Counted from the first letter of the stretch, positions 17,128 through 26,133 are shown. The stretch: DNA of 64,000 bases from Synechococcus sp. NOUM97013 (GCF_014279815.1 NZ_CP047941.1:682001-746000), one strand, 5' to 3'. Made by a program: numbers and translations. The notes: generated from the letters alone by a model not told the origin.

Positions 17128-19209
17128 ATGGCTGCGCTGCTGGTGGACCTTCCCATCGACCATTTCCGTTTGTTGGGAGTCAGTCCGGCTGCGGAGCCCG
17201 AGGCTGTGCTTCGAACGCTTCAACTGCGGTTGGATCGATGTCCTGACCAGGGATTCACCCATGAAGCTCTAAGCCAGCGCGCTGAGCTCCTGCGCCTGTC
17301 AGCGGATCTGCTCACCGACACGGTTCGGCGGCGTGACTATGAAGCGGCGTTGATGGAGTTGGGCCAGGACCATCCCGGAGAGACGGCTGGGCTCGAGCTG
17401 GCGTTCAACAGAGAGGTTGCTGGATTGATCCTGTTGTGGGAGGCCAATGCGCCCCACGAGGCGTTCCAGCTCGCCCGACAGGCCCTGCAACCGCCTCAAG
17501 CGCCAGCGCTGGGGAGCGGTCGTGAATCGGATCTGTCGTTGCTGGCTGCTCTGGCCTGTCGCGATGCCGCCCGTCAGGACCAGGAGCAACGCCGCTACGA
17601 GTCGGCGGCCAATCTGCTGCAGGACGGCGAGCAGCTGCTGCAGCGTATGGGCAAGTTGCCGGATCAGCGGCTTGCGCTGGAGACCGATCTGTCTCAGCTG
17701 CTCCCCTTTCGGATTCTGGATCTGCTCAGTCGGGATCTGGCTGAACAATCCGCGCGCCGTGAGGGTCTGGCGATGTTGGAGGAGTTCATCCGCGCCCGTG
17801 GAGGACTGGAGGGCAGTGGCCTGGACGGTCTGGCGGCAACGGAGCTGCCTGCAGGCATGGATCAGGGAGCCTTCGAGCTGTTTTTCCAGCAGATCCGCCG
17901 GTTTCTGACCGTTCAGGAGCAGGTGGACCTTTACGGCAGGCTGCAGCAGGCCGGCTCCGTCGATGCGTCCTTCCTTGCGGCGATGGCTCTTGCGGCTGCA
18001 GGCTTCACCCAGCGCAAGCCGGAACGCATTCAGGACGCCCGTCAGCGTCTGCAGGAGCTGGTGCTTGACGGACTCGACACCAAGCCGCTGCTGGGCTGCC
18101 TTGATCTTCTGCTTGGTGATGTGGATCAGGCCGAGCGCCATTTCGCCGCCAGCACCGATCCCGAGTTGCAGGCCTGGATGCTGGATCATCCCGGCGACAC
18201 CCTGGCTTCGCTCTGTGAGTACTGCCGCACCTGGCTGGCACGGGATGTGCTGCCCGGCTATCGCGATGTGGACGCGGAGGCGGTCGACCTGGAGACCTGG
18301 TTCGCCGATCGCGATGTGCAGGCTTTTGTGGAGCGTCTTGAGCGCCAGCAAACCCGTCAGGACCTGACCAAGACCGAAGACAACAAGTGGCTTCTGGGAG
18401 ATGGGTTGCCGTTGCCGCTCGATCCCGAAGGAACACTGCCTCTGTCTTTGACGGATCCAGCTGCGCCACCGCGTCCGGATGGGGACGCATCTGATGGCGG
18501 CGGTGAAGGTGAAACGGCGTCTGGGAGCTTCCAATGGCCGTCCTTCCCGCGCCCATCCCTGCCTGCATTGGCCTGGCCTGAGCTGCCACGGCCGGGGCGT
18601 GCGGTCTGGATCGGCTCCGGTGCCTTTGTGGCACTGGTGCTGGTGATCGGTGGCTTCAGCCTGGTGGGTCTGCGTCGCGATGCGGATCAGACCATCGCGC
18701 CGGATGAGGTCGCGACACCATCTCTGGATGAAACTCCTGCAGCGGAAAAACCGGAGGAGGCGCCGCAGCCGGAGCCTGTGATCACGGCTGCTCCTGCGCA
18801 AGCTGGCGATCCATCCCTGCGGGCGGAGACGCCCTCCAAAGAGGAGCTCGAAGCCTTGTTGCAGACCTGGCTCGACAGCAAATCCACGGTGCTCAGCGGT
18901 GATGGTTCAGCCGCTGAGTTGCTGGAACCGATTGCTCGGGCTGGCTTGATCACCCAGGTGAAGCGTCAGCGCGCAGCCGACCAGGCGGCAAGTGTCACCC
19001 AGAAGGTGGAGGCGACCGTTGATTTCATGCGCGTGGTCAGTCGTAGTCCCAAGCGCATCGAGCTGCGGGCTGATGTTGATTACCGCGATGAAACCCTCAA
19101 TGCAGCGGGTGCTGTGGTGAAACGCACCCAACAGCAATCGCTCAAGCGCACCTACATCCTTGGCCGGGTCGATGGCCGCTGGCTTCTGCTCGACTTCAGG
19201 CCCGGTTGA
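17128..19209 (+). CDS. ftn2: Cell division protein Ftn2/ZipN (ARC6 homologue)
   Basis: A 693-aa membrane protein that tethers and stabilises the FtsZ ring in cyanobacteria and chloroplasts. The N-terminal J-domain-like region begins LVDLPIDHFRLLGVSPAAEP. A long helical repeat region (about 100-460) follows. One transmembrane helix is at VWIGSGAFVALVLVIGGFSL. The C-terminal periplasmic IMS/DUF4101 domain contains LLQTWLDSKSTVLSGDGSAA and ends RWLLLDFRPG. The start is taken as the ATG at 17128 (MAALLVDLP). An upstream in-frame ATG at 17089 would add 13 residues. It shares an 85-bp divergent promoter region with pdhA. Confidence 0.92.
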   Translation: MAALLVDLPIDHFRLLGVSPAAEPEAVLRTLQLRLDRCPDQGFTHEALSQRAELLRLSADLLTDTVRRRDYEAALMELGQDHPGETAGLELAFNREVAGLILLWEANAPHEAFQLARQALQPPQAPALGSGRESDLSLLAALACRDAARQDQEQRRYESAANLLQDGEQLLQRMGKLPDQRLALETDLSQLLPFRILDLLSRDLAEQSARREGLAMLEEFIRARGGLEGSGLDGLAATELPAGMDQGAFELFFQQIRRFLTVQEQVDLYGRLQQAGSVDASFLAAMALAAAGFTQRKPERIQDARQRLQELVLDGLDTKPLLGCLDLLLGDVDQAERHFAASTDPELQAWMLDHPGDTLASLCEYCRTWLARDVLPGYRDVDAEAVDLETWFADRDVQAFVERLERQQTRQDLTKTEDNKWLLGDGLPLPLDPEGTLPLSLTDPAAPPRPDGDASDGGGEGETASGSFQWPSFPRPSLPALAWPELPRPGRAVWIGSGAFVALVLVIGGFSLVGLRRDADQTIAPDEVATPSLDETPAAEKPEEAPQPEPVITAAPAQAGDPSLRAETPSKEELEALLQTWLDSKSTVLSGDGSAAELLEPIARAGLITQVKRQRAADQAASVTQKVEATVDFMRVVSRSPKRIELRADVDYRDETLNAAGAVVKRTQQQSLKRTYILGRVDGRWLLLDFRPG

Positions 19210-19277
19210 GCTGCGGGATCCAGCCCCCTCGGCCCGGCCACTTTTACGATCGGTGATCTGAAACCGATCCCCTGACG

Positions 19278-20768
19278 ATGTTCGACGAGCTGTCAGCCCG
19301 CTTTGAAGACGCCGTCAAGGGCCTGAAAGGTGAAGACAAAATCAGCGATACCAATGTTGAGGGGGCGCTGAAGGAGGTTCGTCGGGCGCTGCTGGAAGCC
19401 GATGTGAGCCTTCCTGTGGTGAAGGATTTCGTGGCTGAGGTCCGCGAGAATGCCGTGGGTGCCGAGGTGGTGCGCGGTGTCAGCCCCGACCAGAAGTTCA
19501 TCCAGGTGGTGCATGAACAGCTGGTGGAGGTCATGGGGGGCAACAACGCGCCTCTGGCCAAGGCCGCTGAAGCCCCCACCGTCGTGTTGATGGCTGGCCT
19601 CCAGGGCGCTGGTAAAACCACCGCGACGGCCAAGCTGGGTCTGCATCTGAAGGATCAGGGCCGCCGCGCCCTGATGGTGGGTGCCGACGTGTACCGTCCA
19701 GCTGCCATCGAGCAGCTGAAAACGCTCGGTGCTCAGATTGATGTGGAGGTGTTCAGCCTCGGTGCTGAGGCCAAGCCTGAAGACATTGCGGCCGCTGGTC
19801 TGGCCAAGGCGAAGGAGGAAGGCTTCGACACGCTCCTGGTCGACACCGCAGGTCGCCTCCAGATCGACACCGAGATGATGGAGGAGATGGTGCGGATCCG
19901 CACCGCTGTGCAGCCCGATGAGGTGCTGTTGGTGGTGGATTCGATGATCGGCCAGGAAGCGGCCGAACTCACCCGGGCTTTCCATGACCAGGTGGGCATC
20001 ACCGGAGCCGTGCTCACCAAGCTTGATGGTGATTCTCGTGGCGGTGCCGCCCTCTCGATCCGCAAGGTGAGCGGTCAGCCGATCAAGTTCATCGGCACCG
20101 GCGAAAAGGTGGAGGCATTGCAGCCCTTCCACCCGGAACGGATGGCCAGCCGCATCCTCGGCATGGGCGATGTGCTGACGCTGGTGGAGAAGGCCCAGAA
20201 GGAGGTGGAGCTCGCCGACGTCGAGAAGATGCAGAAAAAGCTGCAGGAGGCGACGTTTGATTTCTCCGATTTCGTGCAGCAGATGCGCTTGATCAAGCGC
20301 ATGGGTTCGCTCGGCGGTCTGATGAAAATGATCCCGGGCATGAACAAGATCGATGACGGCATGCTCAAGCAGGGCGAGCAGCAGCTGAAGAAGATCGAAG
20401 CGATGATCGGCTCGATGACCCAGCAGGAGCGGGAGAATCCCGATCTGCTGGCGAGTGAGCCCTCCCGTCGTCGTCGCATTGCCAGAGGCAGCGGCCACCA
20501 GCCCGCAGATGTCGACAAGGTGCTCGCCGATTTTCAGAAGATGCGCGGCTTCATGCAGCAGATGACCAAAGGCGGCATGCCGGGCATGGGCGGTATGCCA
20601 GGGATGGGCGGTATGCCGGGAATGGGCGGTATGCCCGGCATGGGTGGGATGCCTGGAATGCCTGGTGGGATGCCAGGCGGTATGCCGGCAGGTCGTGGCG
20701 GACGCGGTGGCGGAGCGCCCCGTCGTCAGCGCCCGGTCAAGAAGAAGAAAGGCTTCGGCGACCTCTGA
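19278..20768 (+). CDS. ffh: Signal recognition particle protein Ffh (SRP54)
   Basis: A 496-aa GTPase that binds signal sequences and 4.5S RNA and delivers ribosomes to FtsY. The N domain covers residues 1-90. The G domain has the P-loop GLQGAGKTTATAKLG, VDTAGRLQ and TKLDGDSRGGAAL. The methionine-rich M domain includes MGSLGGLMKMIPGMNK and the RNA-binding SRRRRIARGSG. The C-terminal tail is unusual in carrying five or six near-identical G-G-M-P-G-M repeats before a basic end. The rpsP gene follows, a common cyanobacterial order. The 4.5S RNA gene is not in this window. Confidence 0.96.
   Translation: MFDELSARFEDAVKGLKGEDKISDTNVEGALKEVRRALLEADVSLPVVKDFVAEVRENAVGAEVVRGVSPDQKFIQVVHEQLVEVMGGNNAPLAKAAEAPTVVLMAGLQGAGKTTATAKLGLHLKDQGRRALMVGADVYRPAAIEQLKTLGAQIDVEVFSLGAEAKPEDIAAAGLAKAKEEGFDTLLVDTAGRLQIDTEMMEEMVRIRTAVQPDEVLLVVDSMIGQEAAELTRAFHDQVGITGAVLTKLDGDSRGGAALSIRKVSGQPIKFIGTGEKVEALQPFHPERMASRILGMGDVLTLVEKAQKEVELADVEKMQKKLQEATFDFSDFVQQMRLIKRMGSLGGLMKMIPGMNKIDDGMLKQGEQQLKKIEAMIGSMTQQERENPDLLASEPSRRRRIARGSGHQPADVDKVLADFQKMRGFMQQMTKGGMPGMGGMPGMGGMPGMGGMPGMGGMPGMPGGMPGGMPAGRGGRGGGAPRRQRPVKKKKGFGDL
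20571..20660 (+). repeat. 18-bp in-frame tandem repeat in ffh
   Basis: About five copies of an 18-bp unit close to GGCGGTATGCCGGGAATG lie head to tail and encode repeated G-G-M-P-G-M. Copies differ by single synonymous changes, mostly at third positions. Being in frame, unit gain or loss would lengthen or shorten the M-domain tail without disrupting the protein. Confidence 0.85.
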
Positions 20769-20846
20769 TCAGGCGGCAGGGTAAGTTGGTTGTTTGGCGC
20801 GACTGTCAGCTGCGCCGAACTGTTCCAATCACCAGCCAGCGCCACG

Positions 20847-21251
20847 ATGATCAAGCTCCGCCTGAAGCGGTTCGGTAAGAAGCGGGAAGCCAGCTTCCGT
20901 CTCGTGGCCTGCAACAGCACCTCGCGCCGCGACGGTCGTCCCCTGCAGGAGCTCGGGTATTACAACCCCCGCACCAAGGAGACCCGTCTGGATGCTGAGG
21001 CCCTGCGTGAGCGTCTCAGCCAGGGAGCACAGCCCACCGATGTGGTGCGCACCTTGCTCGAGAAGGGTGGTCTGATCGAAAAGACTGTCCGTTCTGCTGA
21101 GACCGTCGGCAAGGCCAAGCAGGCTGCCAAGCGCGAGGCCGATGCCAAGCAGGCCGCCAAGGAAGCTGCAGAAGCCAAAGCTGCTGCTGAAGCAGAAGCC
21201 AAGGCAGCTGCTGAAGAGCCCGCCGCCGACGAAGCCGCTGCTGAAGGCTGA
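20847..21251 (+). CDS. rpsP: 30S ribosomal protein S16
   Basis: A 134-aa S16 that helps assemble the 5' domain of 16S rRNA. The S16 core occupies residues 1-80: [20 protein letters not shown], then [10 protein letters not shown] and a terminal TLLEKGGLI. It is followed by about 50 residues of Ala/Glu/Lys repeats ([20 protein letters not shown]) forming a probable charged helix. The usual bacterial S16 is 80-90 aa. Long low-complexity tails are known in picocyanobacterial S16. The start is the ATG at 20847. Confidence 0.95.
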   Translation: MIKLRLKRFGKKREASFRLVACNSTSRRDGRPLQELGYYNPRTKETRLDAEALRERLSQGAQPTDVVRTLLEKGGLIEKTVRSAETVGKAKQAAKREADAKQAAKEAAEAKAAAEAEAKAAAEEPAADEAAAEG

Positions 21252-21259
21252 TCAACAGC

Positions 21260-22291
21260 ATGTCCGAAGCCACCTCAATCGGTCGCTTCGTCTTTGATCT
21301 TCCCCATACGGAGGCAGCCCTCGCTCTGGCGGGCGGTCCCTCCTCCCAGACCCTGCGTCAACTAGAAGCCCTGACCGGGACTTCTTTGGTGATGCGGGGT
21401 CTTCAATTGGAGATCAGTGGCAGGCCCAACCAGCTCGAGCGCACGGCCGCCGTTGTGGAGCTGTTGCGCAAGTTCTGGGAAGCGGGTGAGTCGATTTCAC
21501 AGGTTGATCTGCAAGCGGCCCTTCAGGCGCTCGACACGGGCCGCGACCGGGAACATGAAGCGATGGGTCAGCAGGTGCTGGCCAAGAATCAGCGCGGCAA
21601 CCTGTTGCGGCCTCGCACCCTCCGTCAGAAGTCCTATGTGGAGGCGATGGAGCGCAATGATCTCACCTTCGCCCTCGGGCCTGCCGGAACCGGGAAGACA
21701 TTTCTGGCCACGGTGCTGGCCGTGCGCATGTTGACCGAGCGCAAGGTGGAGCGATTGGTGCTCACCCGACCTGCGGTTGAAGCGGGGGAGCGTTTGGGAT
21801 TTCTTCCGGGGGATCTTCAGCAGAAAGTGGATCCCTATCTGCGGCCCCTTTATGACGCCCTGCACATGTTGCTGGGGGCTGAAAAAACCGCCGCTTTGCT
21901 GGAGAAGGGGGTGATCGAGGTGGCGCCACTGGCCTACATGCGTGGCCGCACCTTGGCTGAATCCTTCGTGATCCTCGATGAAGCCCAGAACACCACGCCG
22001 GCTCAGATGCGCATGGTGTTGACCCGACTCGGGGAGCGTTCTCGCATGGTGGTGACCGGCGACATCACCCAGGTGGATCTGCCGTCCGGTCAGCTGAGCG
22101 GTCTGGTGGAGGCGTCTGAGGTACTGGATGGTGTGGAGGGCGTGGCGGTTTGCCGCTTGACGGCCGCGGATGTGGTGCGTCACCCCCTGGTGCAGCGGGT
22201 GGTGGAGGCCTATGCGCGCCGGGACAAAACGCATCCGCGTCGGGATGGTGCGCCTCCACGCCGTTCGATGGGGAGATCCGCACCGGGCTGA
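21260..22291 (+). CDS. phoH: PhoH-family ATPase
   Basis: A 343-aa PhoH/PhoL-type protein. The Walker A motif is in FALGPAGTGKTFLATVLAV (about residues 138-156), and Walker B is in ESFVILDEAQNTTPAQMRM. The segment LTRPAVEAGERLGFLPGDLQ is the family signature next to the P-loop. The N-terminal part resembles a KH-like RNA-binding region, so a role in RNA or ribosome metabolism is more likely than phosphate regulation, despite the name. It begins 8 bp after rpsP and is probably in the same transcript as ffh-rpsP. Confidence 0.92.
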   Translation: MSEATSIGRFVFDLPHTEAALALAGGPSSQTLRQLEALTGTSLVMRGLQLEISGRPNQLERTAAVVELLRKFWEAGESISQVDLQAALQALDTGRDREHEAMGQQVLAKNQRGNLLRPRTLRQKSYVEAMERNDLTFALGPAGTGKTFLATVLAVRMLTERKVERLVLTRPAVEAGERLGFLPGDLQQKVDPYLRPLYDALHMLLGAEKTAALLEKGVIEVAPLAYMRGRTLAESFVILDEAQNTTPAQMRMVLTRLGERSRMVVTGDITQVDLPSGQLSGLVEASEVLDGVEGVAVCRLTAADVVRHPLVQRVVEAYARRDKTHPRRDGAPPRRSMGRSAPG

Positions 22292-22343
22292 GGACCACAA
22301 CCCGGCTGAAGCTGGCAGGATGAGCCCAGTGATCTGGGGCGAC

Positions 22344-23105
22344 ATGCCAGCCAGCAGCAACTTTCAAAACGCCATTCGCGAGGCGCAATCCAGCGCCCTC
22401 GTGGGGCCCAATGTGGTGAAGAAAGCCCTCCCTTACGTGGGAGGCGGAATGGTGTTGACCGCAGGAGGTGCTCTTGGGGGGATGGCCCTCCTGGCATCGG
22501 GGAGTGCGCTTTACATGCCTCTCTTCCTCGTCGCAGCCATCGGCAACCTTGTTCTGTTCTTTGTGGCGCAGAACATCGCCATGAAGGGAGATAACGGCAC
22601 TGCTTTGCCGTTGTTGTCGCTCTACAGCCTCATCAGTGGTTTCACCCTGAGCGGCCTGGTGAGCTATGCCATTCAGGTGGTGGGTGCTGCCAATCCAGCC
22701 AATCCCTATGCCGGTGTTGGTGCCGTCGGTATCGCGGCCCTTGCCACGGGTGTCACCTTCGTGATTGCGTCGTTCTTCGGAAGCCGCATGAGCGACAGCG
22801 TCGGTCAGGCCCTCAGCGCTGTTGTAGGAATCGGCCTGGTGGGACTTCTGATCGCCATGGTCGGCATCGCGATCGGTGGATTCTTCATTCCTGGCCTCTA
22901 CCAATCCACCAACCTGCTGATCTCCGGTTTTGGAACCGTGCTGTTTGTGGGAATGGCCTTCGTGGACTTCTACACGATGCCTCGCACATACCGGGACGAT
23001 CAATACCTGGCTGGTGCTCTCAGCATGTATCTCACTTTTATCAACCTGTTCATCTTCGTTCTGCGTCTGATCATTGCCCTGAACAGCGGTGGCCGCCGCG
23101 ACTGA
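22344..23105 (+). CDS. Bax inhibitor-1 family membrane protein
   Basis: A polytopic membrane protein of about 253 aa related to YccA/Bax inhibitor-1. About seven hydrophobic helices are visible, starting at LPYVGGGMVLTAGGALGGMA, with YAGVGAVGIAALATGVTFVI and a late FVDFYTMPRTYRDDQYLAGA loop containing the paired acidic residues conserved in this family. The start is placed at the ATG at 22344 (MPASSNFQNAIREAQ) after GGGGC. An in-frame ATG at 22320 is an alternative. The role is unknown; family members behave as pH-dependent calcium leaks. A strong terminator follows. Confidence 0.85.
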   Translation: MPASSNFQNAIREAQSSALVGPNVVKKALPYVGGGMVLTAGGALGGMALLASGSALYMPLFLVAAIGNLVLFFVAQNIAMKGDNGTALPLLSLYSLISGFTLSGLVSYAIQVVGAANPANPYAGVGAVGIAALATGVTFVIASFFGSRMSDSVGQALSAVVGIGLVGLLIAMVGIAIGGFFIPGLYQSTNLLISGFGTVLFVGMAFVDFYTMPRTYRDDQYLAGALSMYLTFINLFIFVLRLIIALNSGGRRD

Positions 23106-23136
23106 ACCCCACGCGTTGGTTTGAACGAAACACAAC

Positions 23137-23163
23137 AAAGCCCCGGCGAAACCGGGGCTTTTT
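23137..23163 (+). terminator. Rho-independent terminator after Bax-inhibitor gene
   Basis: The 8-bp perfect stem AGCCCCGG/CCGGGGCT (23139-23146 and 23152-23159) has a 5-nt loop and runs into five T residues. A run of A before the stem would also let it work weakly in the opposite direction. It lies 31 bp past the stop codon. Confidence 0.9.
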
Positions 23164-23191
23164 GCTGTCTGCGTTTCGAGCGATCGACATG

Positions 23192-23218
23192 AAAAAACCT
23201 CGGAAAGGTTCCGAGGTT
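23192..23218 (-). terminator. Rho-independent terminator for the - strand gene at 23366-23887
   Basis: The stem AACCTCGG/CCGAGGTT (23196-23203 and 23211-23218) has a 7-nt loop. On the - strand it is followed by a run of six T residues (the A-tract at 23192-23197). Its orientation fits the converging gene to the right, giving back-to-back terminators with the one at 23137. The 147 bp between here and 23365 contain no gene I can support. Confidence 0.8.
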
Positions 23219-23365
23219 GTGTGAATGCCGGTTGATCCCCATCACCCGGCCGTGCGAGAAGACTAGGCGCGTTGAAATAGAAGGTGTCTCAACTTCAGAT
23301 TGGCCTAATAGTGTTGCAAATCAACGCTTCATGAAGCGAAACACCAGATCTGGTGCCGTGCTGGA

Positions 23366-23887
23366 TCAAGTGTCCGCCACAGCCATCACGGCATCGCCAA
23401 TGGCCTGTTTCTGCTGGTCGTCGTAGCCCCAGCGTTCGAGAAAGGCCAGATCGTCACCCCGGTTCTGGTTTGCGGCCTCAAGCAGCACCTCCAGCCTGTC
23501 TTTCACCCGTTGCGACTCCAGCTGGCGTAGCAGTTCCGTGCAGCGCTGATTCACCCGTTCCGAGCCAGCAGCCTGGTCGTCATCGCCGTTGCTGCGGTGA
23601 TGCACCACCATGGCGGCGCTCATCGCCAGGTTCCGGGCGGTCAGATCCACCACCCCATCACCGGCTTCACGCAGTTTGAGCACCAGGGCTTCCGGCAGGC
23701 GATCCATCAGCAAGCTGTCACCAGCCAGGCTCACCACAAAAAAGCCGCGGGCTCCATCCCGACTGGCCACCAGCTCACCGATCCGGTCCGCCAGCACCTC
23801 GTCGCTGATCTCCTCCTGGTCCCACTGCTGCAGCCAGGTCGCTGTGATTTCCATGGCCTGCTGGAAGGTGGGTTGCTGGTCCGCCAT
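23366..23887 (-). CDS. Conserved cyanobacterial hypothetical protein (173 aa)
   Basis: The product begins MADQQPTFQQAMEITATWLQ from the ATG at 23887. The frame is open further upstream, but those 26 codons overlap the era promoter region and look noncoding. The protein is acidic and mostly helical, without signal peptide or membrane segment. Recognisable blocks are WDQEEISDEVLADRIGELV, GFFVVSLAGDSLLMDRLP and LERWGYDDQQKQAIGDAVM. I do not recognise a named family. The gene is divergent from era with a 76-bp gap and is followed by its own terminator. Confidence 0.75.
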   Translation of the reverse strand: MADQQPTFQQAMEITATWLQQWDQEEISDEVLADRIGELVASRDGARGFFVVSLAGDSLLMDRLPEALVLKLREAGDGVVDLTARNLAMSAAMVVHHRSNGDDDQAAGSERVNQRCTELLRQLESQRVKDRLEVLLEAANQNRGDDLAFLERWGYDDQQKQAIGDAVMAVADT

Positions 23888-23963
23888 AGCAGCGCAGAAC
23901 GACTCCCCCAAGGCTATGGGCCGATGCCAGGGCTGCCGCGCCCTGACAGCGCAGACTGATCCC

Positions 23964-24902
23964 ATGCAGTCATCGCCACTCCCGGAGAATCACCGCTCCG
24001 GTTTCATCGCTCTGATTGGCCGCCCCAATGTCGGCAAATCCACCCTGGTGAACCAGTTGGTGGGAGACAAGGTGGCGATCACATCTCCTGTCGCGCAGAC
24101 CACGCGCAATCGTCTGCGCGCCATTCTCACGACCCCGGAAGCGCAATTGATCCTGGTGGATACCCCTGGGATTCACAAGCCGCACCATTTGCTGGGGGAA
24201 CGTCTGGTGCAGAGTGCCCGCGCCGCCATCGGCGAGGTGGATCAGGTGCTGCTGCTGCTGGAGGGCCATCAGCCGCCGGGGCGTGGTGATGCCTTCATCG
24301 TCAATCTGCTGCGGCAGCAGCGTCTTCCGGTGCAGGTGGTGCTGAACAAATGGGATCTGGTGCCTGTGGATCGCAAGCCGGAGGCGGATGTGGCCTATCG
24401 CGAGTTGTTGGCAGACACCGAATGGCCCGTGCATCACTGTTCAGCGCTGGATGGTGCTGGCTGCCCCGAATTGGTGTCCGCCGTCAGTGCGTTGATGCCC
24501 GAGGGACCACGGCTCTACCCGCCCGAGATGGTCAGTGATCAGCCCGAACGGCTGTTGATGGCGGAACTGATCCGCGAGCAGGTGCTGATGCACACCCGGG
24601 AGGAGGTGCCCCACAGCGTGGCGGTGAGCATCGATCGCGTGGAAGAGGTACCGGCCCGTGGCAAGAGCAAGGCGCGCACGGCGGTGCTGGCCACCGTTCT
24701 GGTGGAGCGCAAAAGCCAGAAGGGGATCCTGATCGGCAAGGGCGGCGCCATGCTCAAAACCATCGGCCAGGGGGCCCGATTGCAGATGCAGACGTTGATC
24801 GATGGACCGGTGTATCTGGAGCTGTTCGTGAAAGTGGTGCCTGATTGGCGCAGCAAGCCGCAGCGTCTGGCCGAACTCGGTTACGCCGAGGAGAGGGTCT
24901 GA
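23964..24902 (+). CDS. era: GTPase Era
   Basis: A 312-aa GTPase that binds 16S rRNA and assists 30S maturation. The N-terminal GTPase domain has G1 GRPNVGKSTLVN, G3 VDTPGIHKPH and G4 NKWDLV. The C-terminal KH domain contains ILIGKGGAMLKTIGQGARLQ and ends in VKVVPDWRSKPQRLAELGY. The start is the ATG at 23964 (MQSSPLPENHRSGF); the longer open frame upstream overlaps the divergent gene. It leads a + strand run through larB. Confidence 0.95.
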   Translation: MQSSPLPENHRSGFIALIGRPNVGKSTLVNQLVGDKVAITSPVAQTTRNRLRAILTTPEAQLILVDTPGIHKPHHLLGERLVQSARAAIGEVDQVLLLLEGHQPPGRGDAFIVNLLRQQRLPVQVVLNKWDLVPVDRKPEADVAYRELLADTEWPVHHCSALDGAGCPELVSAVSALMPEGPRLYPPEMVSDQPERLLMAELIREQVLMHTREEVPHSVAVSIDRVEEVPARGKSKARTAVLATVLVERKSQKGILIGKGGAMLKTIGQGARLQMQTLIDGPVYLELFVKVVPDWRSKPQRLAELGYAEERV

Positions 24903-24932
24903 AGGGCTGCGGTCTCCTGCGAGGATGGGCGG

Positions 24933-25400
24933 ATGGATGAAACCGCTTTCCCTCCAGCCGATCTCAAGGCTTTTCTCCAGCTGTGCGAAGGCCGTTGGAT
25001 GAGCCTGCGCAGTCGCTTTGATTTCAATGGTTCCGACGAGGACTGGCATGCCAGTGATCGCGGCGAGGTGACCGTGACCTTCCGCGATCATGACGGTGCA
25101 TCGGAGCTGGCGGTGCAGCCGGCTGAAGGCCCTGGCAGTGCGCTGCAGTTCACTCCGGATGGTGCTCTGGCCGTGACCTCCGCAGAGGGGTCTCGGAATG
25201 GCCGCTGGCAGTTCCGGCCCGATGCCAGTGTGGAGCTGGAACTGGGCGATGACCAGGCAGGGGCAAAGGTGCTTGAGCGCATCTGGTTCATTAAGCCGAA
25301 TCTGCGTCTGCGCAGCACCACAGCGCTGGCCGCGGATGGCACGCCGCTGCAGGCGCGCTTCTGCTCCGAGATTCGGCGTGTCTCCGCTCCCCAGGCCTAA
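24933..25400 (+). CDS. CpcS/CpeS-family phycobiliprotein lyase
   Basis: A 155-aa lipocalin-fold protein that attaches bilin chromophores to cysteine of phycobiliproteins. The N-terminal helix FLQLCEGRWMSLRSRFDF and the C-terminal strands ERIWFIKPNLRLRSTTAL and ARFCSEIRRV match the family. The Trp/Ser-Arg pair near the start and the FCSEIRRV ending are typical. Marine Synechococcus carry several paralogues (CpcS, CpcU, CpeS, CpeU and others), and I cannot assign which one this is. It stands alone, away from any phycobilisome rod genes, between era and trmD. Confidence 0.82.
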   Translation: MDETAFPPADLKAFLQLCEGRWMSLRSRFDFNGSDEDWHASDRGEVTVTFRDHDGASELAVQPAEGPGSALQFTPDGALAVTSAEGSRNGRWQFRPDASVELELGDDQAGAKVLERIWFIKPNLRLRSTTALAADGTPLQARFCSEIRRVSAPQA

Positions 25401-25404
25401 TCCG

Positions 25405-26133
25405 GTGAGTGCGTATCGCCTGGATGTGGTGAGCCTGGCTCCGCAGGCGTTCGAGCCCTTGAAGGAGTTGGGGGTGATCGGTCGGGCCTTCGCTGCCGGT
25501 CGCGCCGAGCTTCATCTGCACAATCCCCGCGATCACGCCACCGATCGCTACCGCAAGGTCGACGATGAACCCTATGGCGGTGGTGCGGGCATGGTGCTCA
25601 AGCCCGAACCGGTGTTCGCCGCTTTCGAATCGATTCCCGTGCATCCCAGGCGGCGGGTGTTGCTGATGACGCCTCAGGGCCGACCGCTGCGCCAGTCAGA
25701 TCTGCAGCGCTGGGCGGAGCAGCATGACCAGCTGGTGCTGCTGTGTGGTCACTACGAAGGCTTCGACGAACGCATCCGTTCTCTCGCCGATGAAGAGGTG
25801 TCGCTGGGGGATTTTGTGCTCACCGGTGGTGAGTTGCCAGCGATGACGATCATCAACGGTGTGGTGCGTCTGCTGCCGGGAACGGTCGGTACCGCGGCAT
25901 CACTGGTGGAGGAAAGCCACAGCGATTGGCTGTTGGAGCATCCTCACTACACGCGCCCGTCTGAGTTCCGGGGGATGGCCGTGCCGGATGTGCTGCGCAG
26001 TGGAGACCATGGCGCCATCGCGCGATGGCGTCAGCAGCAACGCGAGCAGCGCACGGCTGAACGTCGACCGGATCTGCTGGAGCGCTGGAAGCAGCGCACC
26101 GATGCGGAGAATGACCCCAAAGGCACGACCTGA
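25405..26133 (+). CDS. trmD: tRNA (guanine-37-N1)-methyltransferase
   Basis: A 242-aa SPOUT-class enzyme that makes m1G37 and prevents frameshifting. It begins at GTG 25405 (read as MSAYRLDVVSLAPQAFEPL). The segment DDEPYGGGAGMVLKPEP and the knotted SAM site LLCGHYEGFDERI, then SLGDFVLTGGELPAM, are all present, as is the C-terminal HYTRPSEFRGMAVPDVL. The start is 4 bp after the lyase gene stop. The last residues (QQQREQRTAERRPDLLERWK) are the usual basic helix. Confidence 0.95.
   Translation: MSAYRLDVVSLAPQAFEPLKELGVIGRAFAAGRAELHLHNPRDHATDRYRKVDDEPYGGGAGMVLKPEPVFAAFESIPVHPRRRVLLMTPQGRPLRQSDLQRWAEQHDQLVLLCGHYEGFDERIRSLADEEVSLGDFVLTGGELPAMTIINGVVRLLPGTVGTAASLVEESHSDWLLEHPHYTRPSEFRGMAVPDVLRSGDHGAIARWRQQQREQRTAERRPDLLERWKQRTDAENDPKGTT

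Noticed and set aside
17299-18801. 500-codon open frame antisense to ftn2
   Set aside because: It lies wholly within the identified division gene, and the Arg/Gln/His-rich translation shows no domain.
19293-20498. 401-codon open frame antisense to ffh
   Set aside because: It mirrors the ffh reading frame, and its product is Leu/His-rich low-complexity sequence without any motif.
22170-22343. Upstream extension of the Bax-inhibitor frame over the phoH end
   Set aside because: Those codons overlap phoH and translate to Trp/Arg-rich noise, and a better start lies at 22344.
23610-23963. Upstream extension of the era frame
   Set aside because: It overlaps the divergent gene at 23366-23887 in antisense. 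Era proteins begin about 16 residues before the P-loop, which fits the ATG at 23964.
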